A stretch of 64,000 bases of DNA. Origin: Bradyrhizobium sp. CCGUVB4N. Lineage in GTDB: Bacteria; Pseudomonadota; Alphaproteobacteria; Rhizobiales; Xanthobacteraceae. The stretch lies in contig NZ_JANADP010000001.1 in NCBI RefSeq assembly GCF_024199945.1, positions 8,432,001 through 8,496,000 on the forward strand, read 5' to 3'. Below the pieces are notes generated by a model that was not told where the DNA came from, did no database searches, and saw nothing but the letters and a program-made list of their open reading frames with translations. Below, piece by piece: positions 1-7,606 of this stretch. The first letter of the stretch is position 1. Each line of letters begins with the position of its first letter. Made by a program: the position numbers and the translations under genes.

Positions 1-957
1 CAGTGCGACCGGCCTGTCCTTGATGACGCGATTCAGTAAATCGACCCAGCCCTTCTGATCGAACGTCGCAAAATAGACGGACAGCTCGGCACCGGGAGCC
101 AGGCCCGCAGCCACCTCGACGTCCATCATCACCTCGCCGGTATCGTCGAGCGCGTCCTGACGATCGTCCTTTGGCAATCGCTCGATTTGCCTGCGGTTGC
201 GCACCGGCCAATTGATCGAGACGATCTCGACCTTGGGCCTCTTGCGACCGAATGTCCTGCAATGGAGCGCGAGGTCCTCGGCAAAATAGCCGCCACCGAA
301 CTCTGCGATTGCGATCTTCTGGCCGGCGGCATCCCCGGGCGGAAAATGATACAGCGCCTCCAGCGACGACGGGCTGAGCGGCGTCAAACCAGCGCCGATT
401 CTCGCCCTGCTCCGCCACATCACACGCCGCTGGCCGAATCCGATCAACGCGGTGACGATCTTCTTCAGCGAAGCAGGAATCTTGTAGTCGTCCTCTCGAT
501 CGCGGAATTGCCCCTGATCCTCGCTCCAATAAACGCCGAGGCGGGGCTGAAACGCCTTCTCCATCTCCGCGACGGTCCCGCTCACGCGCATGCTGCGCGT
601 CTCAAGCGAGACCTCCTCGACCTTGAGGCCGAATTTGCGCAGAACCTGTGACACCTTGTCGGCGTCGCTCTTCGAGGCACTGTATCTTGCCCTGAACTGG
701 GCCCGCGACAACGCTCGACGTCCGAGCTTGTCGCCATCCGGCAATTTCGGTCCACGCAATGTCAGCGTGATCTCGACGTGCTGACGCGGATTCTCGTCGC
801 GCAGACGCCTGGCCCCCGCAGTCGGCGGGCGCGCACTGCCGGACACGACAACAGGGCGCGTTACCGCACCTGCCGATCCGGCCTTGTCGTCTCGCTTTGC
901 GACCTTGCGATGTGCGGCCGACCGGCGGCCGGTACGCGCCTTAGCCTTTGATGCCAT
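1..957 (-). CDS. S53 sedolisin/kumamolisin-type peptidase, partial (N-terminal 319 residues)
   Basis: The gene runs off the left edge, so only its first 319 codons are present. Residues about 55-180 look like the pro-kumamolisin activation domain, followed by the start of the catalytic domain. The S53 Glu-Asp pair is visible as Glu275 and Asp279 in TGEVMMDVEV; the oxyanion Asp and nucleophilic Ser lie beyond the edge. S53 enzymes are acid-acting endopeptidases made as self-inhibited zymogens. The first 25 residues are rich in Lys and Arg and contain no hydrophobic signal peptide, which is odd for a family that is usually exported. The ATG at 957 is the only good start. It is transcribed away from the amine oxidase gene across 161 bp. 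A complete paralogue lies at 16535-18184 and shares the motif around the Glu-Asp pair. The family call is firm; substrate and location are unknown. Confidence 0.85.
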   Translation of the reverse strand, partial: MASKAKARTGRRSAAHRKVAKRDDKAGSAGAVTRPVVVSGSARPPTAGARRLRDENPRQHVEITLTLRGPKLPDGDKLGRRALSRAQFRARYSASKSDADKVSQVLRKFGLKVEEVSLETRSMRVSGTVAEMEKAFQPRLGVYWSEDQGQFRDREDDYKIPASLKKIVTALIGFGQRRVMWRSRARIGAGLTPLSPSSLEALYHFPPGDAAGQKIAIAEFGGGYFAEDLALHCRTFGRKRPKVEIVSINWPVRNRRQIERLPKDDRQDALDDTGEVMMDVEVAAGLAPGAELSVYFATFDQKGWVDLLNRVIKDRPVAL

Positions 958-1118
958 ATCCGAGCCCCCGCTCTCGACACGACCAAAGGTTGCAGGTTAT
1001 CGTCGATCCCCGGACCCGTCAAATCTGAGGCCCGCCCGGCACTTTCCGCCGCGCGTTTCCGACCGGCCCTCGACGGTTCTGATTTTTCGATTTTGATTTC
1101 GACCTGAGGATTTCAATC

Positions 1119-2678
1119 ATGCGCTCGATTTTCGCACGTCTCAATCGCCGCTACGGCAGGAAGTTCATCGGCTTCGACCGCCAGAAGCTCGTCAGCTCGA
1201 CCCTTGCCAACGCAATGGTCGTCACTGCGGCCACACCTCCTCGCGACATGCCACGCCCGGCGCGGGCGGCGCCACGGCCGCGCGTCACGATCGTCGGCGC
1301 GGGACTCGGCGGCCTGATGGCCGGCTACACTCTCGCGCATTGCTGCGACGTGACGATCTTCGAGGCGCGCGAGCGCGTCGGCGGTCGCGTCTGGAGCAAG
1401 AACAAGTCGAGCGGCGTGGTCGAAGCGGGTGGCGAGCTGATCGGCTACAATCACCCGCTGTGGTTGGCCCTGGCGCGCCAATTCCGGCTGGGACTCTCGC
1501 TGTTCACGCTGGACTCCAATTTCGACGCGCTCGATCTCGATATGCCGATCTATCTCGACGGTCGAAAGATCTCGAACCCGTTCGCGCTCAAGACCCTGTT
1601 CGAGCAGATGGAGGCGGCCTTCGGGCGGATGGCAAGGCGCGCGCGGCACGTGCACAAGCACGCACCCTGGCTCACGTCGGATGCCGACGCGCTGGACCAG
1701 CAATCCATGGCGGACTGGATTCGGGGCGAACATTGTTCGCGTCTCGCCAAGCTCGCGATAAAGGAGCAGTTCAGCAACGACGCAGGGCAGCCGGTCGAAC
1801 GGCAGAGCCTGCTCGCCAATTTCGCGGTGGTGCATGGCGGCGCATTGAAGGGACATCCGGCCGCCTTCTTCACCCAGACCGAGACGCTGCGCTGCTCGGA
1901 GGGCAATCAATCGCTGGCCGAGCATCTTGCCGAGGAGATCAGGAAGGTCGGAGGGGTGGTGCATCTGTCCACACCCGTCGTCGCTGTAGACATCGACAAG
2001 GAGGGCGTGACGATCACGCCCGAGGGGGCAGCTTCCCATCTCGCCGACTATGTCGTGCTTGCGATACCGCCGAGCCTGTGGCCGGGCGGACGCTTCGCCA
2101 AGATCGAGATCACGCCGCAGCTCACGCCCGACCATTACATCTCGATGGGGACGGCCGTGAAATACCTCAGCCCGGTCAAGCGCCGCTTCTGGATCGACCA
2201 TGGGCTGGCGCCGGCCGCGACTTCGAGCCGCTTCGGCGTCACATGGGAAGGCACCGACAACCAGATCGCGCCGCGCGGCCGCGAGGTCGAGCTCAGCCTG
2301 TTCGCCGGCAGCCGACCGGCGCAGCTGGCTATTCGACAATGGGAACGCGGCGGCAAGACCGCGGTCGATGCCTTCTACGCCTCACGGATCGGCCAGGTCT
2401 ATCGCGGCTATCAGGACAATCTGTCCCAGCCGCCGGACTTCATCGCGTGGCCTGCAGATCCCTGGACCGGCGCCGGCTATTCCTGCCCCGCGCCCGGCGA
2501 AGTCACGCGAGCCGGCCCGCTGCTCAACAGCGCATTTCACAAGCGCATGTATTTTGCCGGCGAGCACACCTGCTTTGCCTATTACGGCTACATGGAAGGC
2601 GCGTTGCAATCCGGCCTGAAGGCAGGGACGGCGATCCTGAGGGCGACCGGACGCACAAGTCGGCGCCGGTCGGCCTGA
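1119..2678 (+). CDS. flavin-containing amine oxidase family protein
   Basis: A 519-residue FAD enzyme of the monoamine oxidase superfamily, expected to oxidise a C-N bond of an amine or amino acid with O2, giving imine and H2O2. Residues about 55-72 hold the FAD dinucleotide-binding motif VTIVGAGLGGLMAGYTLA, followed by the family's ERVGGRVWS motif near 85-93. The C-terminal FAD-contacting segment reads YFAGEHTCFAYYGYMEGAL. The first 50 residues are basic and Pro/Ala rich and precede the Rossmann fold; no clear signal peptide or Tat motif is visible. The ATG at 1119 follows a purine-rich CTGAGGA. It stands alone, divergent from the sedolisin and convergent with the zinc-ribbon gene only 3 bp downstream. 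The substrate cannot be inferred from context. Confidence 0.88.
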   Translation: MRSIFARLNRRYGRKFIGFDRQKLVSSTLANAMVVTAATPPRDMPRPARAAPRPRVTIVGAGLGGLMAGYTLAHCCDVTIFEARERVGGRVWSKNKSSGVVEAGGELIGYNHPLWLALARQFRLGLSLFTLDSNFDALDLDMPIYLDGRKISNPFALKTLFEQMEAAFGRMARRARHVHKHAPWLTSDADALDQQSMADWIRGEHCSRLAKLAIKEQFSNDAGQPVERQSLLANFAVVHGGALKGHPAAFFTQTETLRCSEGNQSLAEHLAEEIRKVGGVVHLSTPVVAVDIDKEGVTITPEGAASHLADYVVLAIPPSLWPGGRFAKIEITPQLTPDHYISMGTAVKYLSPVKRRFWIDHGLAPAATSSRFGVTWEGTDNQIAPRGREVELSLFAGSRPAQLAIRQWERGGKTAVDAFYASRIGQVYRGYQDNLSQPPDFIAWPADPWTGAGYSCPAPGEVTRAGPLLNSAFHKRMYFAGEHTCFAYYGYMEGALQSGLKAGTAILRATGRTSRRRSA

Positions 2679-2681
2679 GCG

Positions 2682-2888
2682 TTACAGCGTCTCTTGCTGG
2701 TGCCCGCAATTCTTGCAGGCGAACTTGACGCGGCTCTGGCCTTTTTCCGCCTGGACCCGGTTTGGCGCGCCGCACTTGCCGCAGACGGCCTCGATGCGGG
2801 TCGAGCCCTGCTTCACGACGATGGTCTTCTTTTCCATCGATTCGCGGATCAGGCGCTCGGCCTCTTCACGCAGGGATTGTTTCGACAA
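2682..2888 (-). CDS. small zinc-ribbon protein
   Basis: A 68-residue basic protein with two CxxC knuckles (CGKCG and CKNCG) about 18 residues apart, the spacing of a four-cysteine zinc ribbon. The N-terminal 25 residues are charged and probably helical. Such small ribbons usually bind nucleic acid or partner proteins, but no function can be assigned here. The chosen start is TTG at 2888, because GGAGA sits 7 bases upstream in the sense direction. The next in-frame Met would remove the helical part. It ends 3 bp from the convergent amine oxidase stop, and 72 bp separate it from the Rieske gene, which reads in the same direction. Confidence 0.7.
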   Translation of the reverse strand: MSKQSLREEAERLIRESMEKKTIVVKQGSTRIEAVCGKCGAPNRVQAEKGQSRVKFACKNCGHQQETL

Positions 2889-2960
2889 AGCTGGTCTCCG
2901 CCTCTGAAAGCGCGAGAGCCATATCGCACTTGCGTACGAATCTCAATCGGCAATGCCGGC

Positions 2961-3374
2961 TCAGACCTCGACAATCACATAACTGTCTTCGACATGCACC
3001 GGAAACGTTTCGGCCACATACGGGCCTTTCTGCAACTCGTCACCGCGTTCCACCGCAACCGGATATGACCGGATCTTGAAGCGCTTGGGATCGAACCAGG
3101 ACTGGCCGTTGCGCATGTCGAATTCCCAGCCGTGCCAGGGACAGCGCAGCATCTCTCCGACGCGCGAGCGCTCGTAGACGCCCGGCTCGGGCGAGGTCAG
3201 CCGCGCCACGCAGGCCGCCTTCTCCAGCGGCGCGCCTTCATGCGGGCAGCGGTTCAGGAGCGCAAAGAACTCGCCATTGACATGGAACACGACGATATCG
3301 CGGCCCGCGACGTCGACGACCTTGTTGCCGCCGGGCGGGATCTCCGAGGTGGATGCAACGATGTGACGGGCCAT
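2961..3374 (-). CDS. Rieske [2Fe-2S] ferredoxin-type protein
   Basis: A 137-residue stand-alone Rieske protein. Both cluster motifs are present: CPHEGAPLE (Cys-x-His) and CPWHGWEFD (Cys-x-x-His), which bind one 2Fe-2S cluster with two Cys and two His. Proteins of this size normally carry electrons to a Rieske-type oxygenase or are a ferredoxin subunit. The start at 3374 (MARHIVAS) lies 5 bp after the stop of the upstream amidohydrolase, so the two are almost certainly co-translated; its ribosome site must lie inside that gene. A longer upstream reading in this frame only shadows the amidohydrolase. No oxygenase large subunit is in the window, so its redox partner is unknown. Confidence 0.88.
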   Translation of the reverse strand: MARHIVASTSEIPPGGNKVVDVAGRDIVVFHVNGEFFALLNRCPHEGAPLEKAACVARLTSPEPGVYERSRVGEMLRCPWHGWEFDMRNGQSWFDPKRFKIRSYPVAVERGDELQKGPYVAETFPVHVEDSYVIVEV

Positions 3375-3379
3375 GGGAC

Positions 3380-4492
3380 TCAGAACTTGTAGACCGCACG
3401 GGCATTGGTGCTGAAAATCTTCCTGCGCTCGGCCTCGGTGAGCGGCGTCTTGAAGGCAAAGCGCGGATCGTCGAAATCCCAGTGCGGATAGTCCGACGAG
3501 AACAGCAGGCGATCGACGCCGACCCATTCGATCAGCGCGCGCAGATGCCGCGCCTCGTCAGGCTCGTCAATCGGCTGGGTCGTGAACCAGAAGCTTTCGC
3601 GGACATATTCCGACGGCTTGCGCTTGAGATGCGGCACCTCGCTACGGAACCGCTCGAAATGCTGGTCCATCCGCCACATCGCCGACGGGATCCAGCCGAA
3701 GCCGCCCTCGATGAAGACGATCTTCAGTTTGGGAAACCGTTCCGGCACGCCCTCAATCACGAGGCTGGCAAGCTGCGCCGCGATGGTGTGGGCGTTGGAT
3801 TGGTGCTCTTCGACATAATAAGACGGCCAGCCGCCGCCGGTCGGCGCGTGGCCGCCATAGCCGCCGACATGGATCCCGAGCGGCAGGTCCAGCGCCTGCG
3901 CGCGCTCGTAGATCGGCCAGTAGCGGCGGCGACCGAGCGGCTCGTTGGCACGCGGCGAGACGTTGATCTGGATGTATTCACCGACTTTCGCGCAGCGCTC
4001 GATCTCGGCGATGGCAAGATCCACACCGTCCTGCCCAACCAGGATCGAGGCCTTCAGGCGCGGATCGCGGTGCGACCAGAACGCCAGCTGCCACTCGTTG
4101 ATGGCGCGCTGGATCGCCGCGCCGAATTCGAGATTCTGCTGCGAGAAGATGAAGAGATCGAGCACCTGCAGGATCCCGAACTCGACATCGAGCGGATCGA
4201 GATGCTGCTTCTGCATGAAGGCGAGGTCTGAACCGGGCGGCCCGCCGGTCGGCGGCCAGGCGTCACGCCGCGCGATCAGCGGCGATGAGCGCGGATAGGG
4301 CGTGGTGAAGAGATAGGGCGTGCGCAGATGGCTGCCGTATTCCTTCAGATGCTGCTGCCAGCGCTTCGGCAGGAACTCGTTGAGATCGTCGTGCGAATGC
4401 AGGCTCGGATGCACGTCGCAATCGACGATGCGCAAGCGCGAAGCGGCAGGCTTCTCATCGTCGCGCAGCGGGCGGTCGATGACTTCACTCAT
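3380..4492 (-). CDS. amidohydrolase family (amidohydrolase_2, ACMSD-like) protein
   Basis: A 370-residue TIM-barrel metal-dependent hydrolase or decarboxylase of the amidohydrolase_2 family. It starts with the strand-1 metal motif VDCDVHPSLH (Asp-x-His type). A conserved His occurs in GIHVGGYGG, and the C-terminal SSDYPHWDFDDP motif holds the strand-8 Asp. The family includes aminocarboxymuconate-semialdehyde decarboxylase and resorcylate decarboxylases. The ATG at 4492 is preceded by a strong AGGAGG at 7-8 bases. It is the middle gene of a same-direction unit, with a second amidohydrolase 14 bp upstream and a Rieske protein 5 bp downstream. The two amidohydrolases are clearly paralogous, since both carry the FASDYPHW / FSSDYPHW signature. 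The shared substrate is probably a small aromatic or lactone acid, but that is inference. Confidence 0.85.
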   Translation of the reverse strand: MSEVIDRPLRDDEKPAASRLRIVDCDVHPSLHSHDDLNEFLPKRWQQHLKEYGSHLRTPYLFTTPYPRSSPLIARRDAWPPTGGPPGSDLAFMQKQHLDPLDVEFGILQVLDLFIFSQQNLEFGAAIQRAINEWQLAFWSHRDPRLKASILVGQDGVDLAIAEIERCAKVGEYIQINVSPRANEPLGRRRYWPIYERAQALDLPLGIHVGGYGGHAPTGGGWPSYYVEEHQSNAHTIAAQLASLVIEGVPERFPKLKIVFIEGGFGWIPSAMWRMDQHFERFRSEVPHLKRKPSEYVRESFWFTTQPIDEPDEARHLRALIEWVGVDRLLFSSDYPHWDFDDPRFAFKTPLTEAERRKIFSTNARAVYKF

Positions 4493-4506
4493 GCGAACCT
4501 CCTGGA

Positions 4507-5571
4507 TCAGTTGACGAGCGACAGCCGCGGAAACGTCTCCAGCGGATTGTCGACGCACATCTTGTCGATGATGCTCTTCGGCAGATGCGGCGGGATCGGA
4601 TCGTCGCCGTCGAACTGCCAGTGCGGATAGTCGGACGCAAACAGGAACATCTTGTCGGAGCCGATCTGGTCGATGATCTCCAAGACGCTTTTGGCATCGC
4701 CCGGCGCATCGAACGGCTGCATGGTGACGCGGAAATTGTCGCGGATGATCGCGGCCGGCTCGCGCTCGACCCAGGGCACCTCGACGCGCACGCCGCGCCA
4801 GGTCTTGTTGGCCCGCCACATGAAGGCCGGCAGCCAGCTGACGCCGGACTCCATCAGCACGACGTTCAGGTTCGGAAACTTTCCGAACACACCCTCGTAG
4901 ATCAAGCTCAGGATCTGCGCCTGAAACGCCTGCGCCTCGACGAAGTAATATTCGTAGCGGTGCGACGGCCAGCCGGCCGAGCTCGGTGCCTGCCGATATT
5001 GCGTGCCGGCGTGGATCGCGAGCGGCAGCCTGTACTTTTCAGCAAGCTGGTAGACCGGCCAGAAATGCCGCCGGCCCAGCAGCGTCTCGCCCTGCGCCAG
5101 CACCAGGATGGAGACGAAGCGATTGTCGCCGGCGCGACGCTCGATCTCTTCGATGGCGAGATCCGGCGCCTGCATCGGCACCACGATGGAGGCACGCAGG
5201 CGCGGATCGCGCGAGAGCCATTCGGCCGCAATCCAGTCGTTGATCGCCTTGCAGAAGTCCGCCGCCATGTAGGAATCGAACACGGCCTGCGCGCCATAGA
5301 GCACGTTGAGGATCGCGTGGCTCGCGCCCAGTTGGTCGAAGGCGCCCTTCTGCACCATCGCCAGATCAGAGCCGGGCTTGGCACCGTTGGCCGGCCGCCA
5401 GTCGGCGCGGCCGGAAAACGGCATGCTTGGCGGATAGGAGGTGAGGTCGAGGCCGTCGATCGCGCGGCTCACCACCTGCTCCTTCCAGTGATCGCTGAGA
5501 TAAGGAAGCAGCGTCGTGCGCGTGCCACCAACCGCCGGGTGGATGTCGCAGTCGATCCGCGTCACCGCCAT
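4507..5571 (-). CDS. amidohydrolase family protein, paralogue of the downstream gene
   Basis: A 354-residue amidohydrolase_2 protein with IDCDIHPAVGG at the N-terminus (metal-binding Asp-x-His), a central His in LAIHAGTQ and the C-terminal FASDYPHWQFDGDDP motif. ATG 5571 is preferred over an in-frame TTG six codons upstream because GAGGAAG lies just before it. It is the first gene of the unit amidohydrolase-amidohydrolase-Rieske, with 14 bp to the next gene. The two hydrolases may act on successive intermediates or form a hetero-oligomer; neither can be told from the sequence. The 220 bp upstream hold a hairpin that serves the preceding yiaA-type gene, and no strong promoter was recognised. 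Confidence 0.85.
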   Translation of the reverse strand: MAVTRIDCDIHPAVGGTRTTLLPYLSDHWKEQVVSRAIDGLDLTSYPPSMPFSGRADWRPANGAKPGSDLAMVQKGAFDQLGASHAILNVLYGAQAVFDSYMAADFCKAINDWIAAEWLSRDPRLRASIVVPMQAPDLAIEEIERRAGDNRFVSILVLAQGETLLGRRHFWPVYQLAEKYRLPLAIHAGTQYRQAPSSAGWPSHRYEYYFVEAQAFQAQILSLIYEGVFGKFPNLNVVLMESGVSWLPAFMWRANKTWRGVRVEVPWVEREPAAIIRDNFRVTMQPFDAPGDAKSVLEIIDQIGSDKMFLFASDYPHWQFDGDDPIPPHLPKSIIDKMCVDNPLETFPRLSLVN

Positions 5572-5742
5572 GGATGCTTCCTCGGGCAATCTTTATTGGC
5601 GGCGTTCGTTTCCCGCGCCGCCTCGGCAGAGTGCTCCGGCAGGTGCCGACGCGCAAGGGCGCAGACCTGCGCGATCCGTCATGGCTCGGTTGCATTTCGC
5701 AGGCGCGATACGAGGTTTGGCGGAATGCACGCCGGCGCCGAA

Positions 5743-5767
5743 GCAGCGGAGTGGATTGCTCCGCTGC
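5743..5767 (-). terminator. hairpin downstream of the pspA/YiaA-type unit
   Basis: A perfect 9-bp stem (GCAGCGGAG and its complement) around a 7-base loop lies 25 bp past the end of the minus-strand YiaA-type gene. There is no clear T run on either side, so it is a stable 3' hairpin and possible terminator rather than a textbook one. Confidence 0.4.
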
Positions 5768-5791
5768 ATCCTCGCGTCTTGTCTATGCCTA

Positions 5792-6067
5792 TCAAGCCGC
5801 CTTGGAGACTTCCATCAGCAGGCGCTCGGCCTTGGCATCTTCGATGCGGTTCACCAGCCGGCTGCTCTCATGGTTGTCACGCACGGTCTTGGTCAGAGTG
5901 ATACAGGTCTGGATCAGCATCACGATACCCATCGTGAGATAGCCTTTCATCCAGAGATCGATCGGCAGGAAGAAGATGCCGATCGCGACGAGAAAGGCGG
6001 ACGCTGCAAAGGACACGTAGGTAAAGGTCACCCAGGCGCCGCTGTGGGGTTGGCCGTTCTGGTTCAT
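5792..6067 (-). CDS. YiaA/YiaB-type inner membrane protein
   Basis: A 91-residue protein with two hydrophobic helices (about residues 15-33 and 39-58) joined by a short loop, then a charged C-terminal tail. This is the layout of the yiaAB two-helix domain, a stress-linked inner-membrane family of unknown biochemical role. ATG 6067 follows an AGGAG at a good distance. It is 40 bp downstream of pspA in the same direction, so the two form a likely operon. The pairing suggests a role in envelope stress, but that is inference from the neighbour. Confidence 0.75.
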   Translation of the reverse strand: MNQNGQPHSGAWVTFTYVSFAASAFLVAIGIFFLPIDLWMKGYLTMGIVMLIQTCITLTKTVRDNHESSRLVNRIEDAKAERLLMEVSKAA

Positions 6068-6107
6068 GATTATCTCCTGTTGATTCGAATGATGATTGAG
6101 CTTGAGA

Positions 6108-6803
6108 TCAGGCAGTCGGCATGCGCTTGGACTTCAACCGCGCCAGCACATCGTCCGCGGTCGTCTTGAGCCGGGGACCAAAGCCCTGCTCGGCGAGTTT
6201 CTCGGCGGTGGCGAGCGGACCGGTGGCCGCATCGAGCTCGACCAGCGCGTCATCGGCGGCCTGGGCCTCCATCTGTCGCTCGCGCAGGCGCCTCAAGGTG
6301 CTCTCCGCTTCCGGCAGCGTGGATTCGTAAGGGCGTGCCGCCTCGATGCCGCTGCGGCGAAGCGAGCGCACCGCTTCCGAGGCGCGGGCGACACGGCGGC
6401 CGCGATCGAGCTCGGTGATGCGGGCCTGCGCATTTGCGACATGCCGCTTCAGCCGGGCGATCTCGGCCGCGAACAACGCGCGCGCGGTCAGCGCCGCGTC
6501 GCGGTCGGCCTCGAGGCCGGCGATGGCATCGGCCGCCTCCTTGGCGAGATCCTCGCGGCCGCCATCGAGCGCTGCGACCGCGCGGGTCTCGAGATCGGCG
6601 ATTCGGGCGACGGTCGCCTCGAGCTTGCCGCCTTCCTGCTGGTCCTGGGCGATCGCCAGCGCCAGCGTCCGCTTGCCGCGCTCGACGGCAGCAGCCGCAT
6701 CGCGCATCTGCTGGTCGAGGATCAGAAGAGCCGTCCGGTCTTCCAGCTCCTCGCCGGCTGCGGCCACGCTGCCGCGGAAAAGTGTCACTACGGTCTTGAA
6801 CAT
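6108..6803 (-). CDS. pspA: PspA/IM30 (ESCRT-III-like) phage-shock protein
   Basis: A 231-residue protein that begins MFKTVVTLFRGSV, the short amphipathic membrane-binding helix typical of PspA, and continues as an almost uninterrupted Ala/Glu/Arg/Lys-rich coiled coil. PspA/IM30 proteins polymerise on the inner membrane and help keep the proton motive force under envelope stress. The ATG at 6803 has GGGAGCTGCAG in front of it; further upstream codons lie in the control region. It is followed by the YiaA-type gene and is divergent from a TetR regulator. Three matching inverted repeats sit in the shared 102-bp control region. No PspF-type activator or pspB/pspC is visible, so control here seems to be repression by TetR rather than the sigma-54 system of enterobacteria. 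Confidence 0.82.
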   Translation of the reverse strand: MFKTVVTLFRGSVAAAGEELEDRTALLILDQQMRDAAAAVERGKRTLALAIAQDQQEGGKLEATVARIADLETRAVAALDGGREDLAKEAADAIAGLEADRDAALTARALFAAEIARLKRHVANAQARITELDRGRRVARASEAVRSLRRSGIEAARPYESTLPEAESTLRRLRERQMEAQAADDALVELDAATGPLATAEKLAEQGFGPRLKTTADDVLARLKSKRMPTA

Positions 6804-6819
6804 CTGCAGCTCCCTGTTA

Positions 6820-6891
6820 TGAGCGTTGCTCACAGATCCTTTGTAGCATCGACTTTGAACATCGTTCAATAAATATTTGAGCGGCGCTCAA
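6820..6891. promoter_or_regulatory. cluster of three inverted-repeat operators between pspA and a TetR gene
   Basis: Three palindromes share the pattern TGAnC-N3-GnTCA: TGAGCGTTGCTCA at 6820-6832, TTGAACATCGTTCAA at 6855-6869 and TTGAGCGGCGCTCAA at 6877-6891. The centres are 36 and 22 bp apart, so two sites are about two helical turns from each other. They cover the whole gap between the divergent pspA and tetR starts, and the first lies in the pspA leader. The natural reading is that the TetR protein represses both its own gene and pspA-yiaA. The palindromes are seen directly; the binding protein is inferred. Confidence 0.7.
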
Positions 6892-6905
6892 GAAATTGGT
6901 TAAGA

Positions 6906-7529
6906 ATGACTAAAACCTTGGAGCGTCGAGAGAAATTGCGAACCGACCTGATCCAGGCGGCTGAGCGGATGATCGCCGAGCGGGGATTGGCCGGGCTGAA
7001 AACCCGCGATCTTGCCCGTGAGATCGGCTGCGCCAATGGTGCGGTCTACAATCTCGTTGCCGATGTGGACGAGCTGGTCCTGCGCGTCGGCTCGCGCACG
7101 CTGCTCCGGCTCGACGAGGCGCTCAGCGCGGCGGTGCGCGCAGGCAATCCATCGCCAAAGGAGACGCTGGTCCGCATCGCGATTGCCTATTGCGATTTCG
7201 CCGCAGACAATCTCCAGCTCTGGCGCGCCCTGTTCGAGCACCGGATGGAGATCGAGAAGGCCCTGCCCGACTGGTCGGTCGATGACCAGTTGCAGTTGTT
7301 TCGCCACATCTACCAGCCGCTTGCTGCGTTGTTACCAAAGCGAAATGCGGAGGAGCTCGGCATCACCGCACGCAGCCTGTTCTCGGCCGTGCATGGCATG
7401 GTGGCACTAGGACTGGAGCAAAGGCTGGTCGCCGTTCCCCTGCCGGCGCTCCGCAAGGAGATCGCAGGCCTGGTGCAGGCGATGATCGACGGCTTGATCG
7501 CGCGCGAGCCAGCCGCAAAGCCTGACTAA
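6906..7529 (+). CDS. TetR/AcrR family transcriptional regulator
   Basis: A 207-residue TetR protein. Residues about 10-55 form the DNA-binding domain, with the helix-turn-helix in LKTRDLAREIGCANGAVYNL. The C-terminal two thirds are helical and should bind an effector and form the dimer; they are more variable, and no ligand can be named. It is divergent from pspA, and its ATG at 6906 is only 15 bp after the nearest of three matching inverted repeats, so it very probably controls itself and the pspA unit. The hydantoinase gene 77 bp downstream reads the same way and might be co-transcribed. Confidence 0.88.
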   Translation: MTKTLERREKLRTDLIQAAERMIAERGLAGLKTRDLAREIGCANGAVYNLVADVDELVLRVGSRTLLRLDEALSAAVRAGNPSPKETLVRIAIAYCDFAADNLQLWRALFEHRMEIEKALPDWSVDDQLQLFRHIYQPLAALLPKRNAEELGITARSLFSAVHGMVALGLEQRLVAVPLPALRKEIAGLVQAMIDGLIAREPAAKPD

Positions 7530-7606
7530 ACTTTCGCCTGTCGCATCGCAGCCGACACGCTTAGCTTTCGCCGCGTCCCGTCCTCCCTGCTCTTCCCGGA
7601 GTTCCC

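Noticed and set aside
1113..2339. 408-codon open frame antisense to the amine oxidase
   Set aside because: Composition is typical of a shadow frame and it has no ribosome site. The sense frame has clear FAD motifs.
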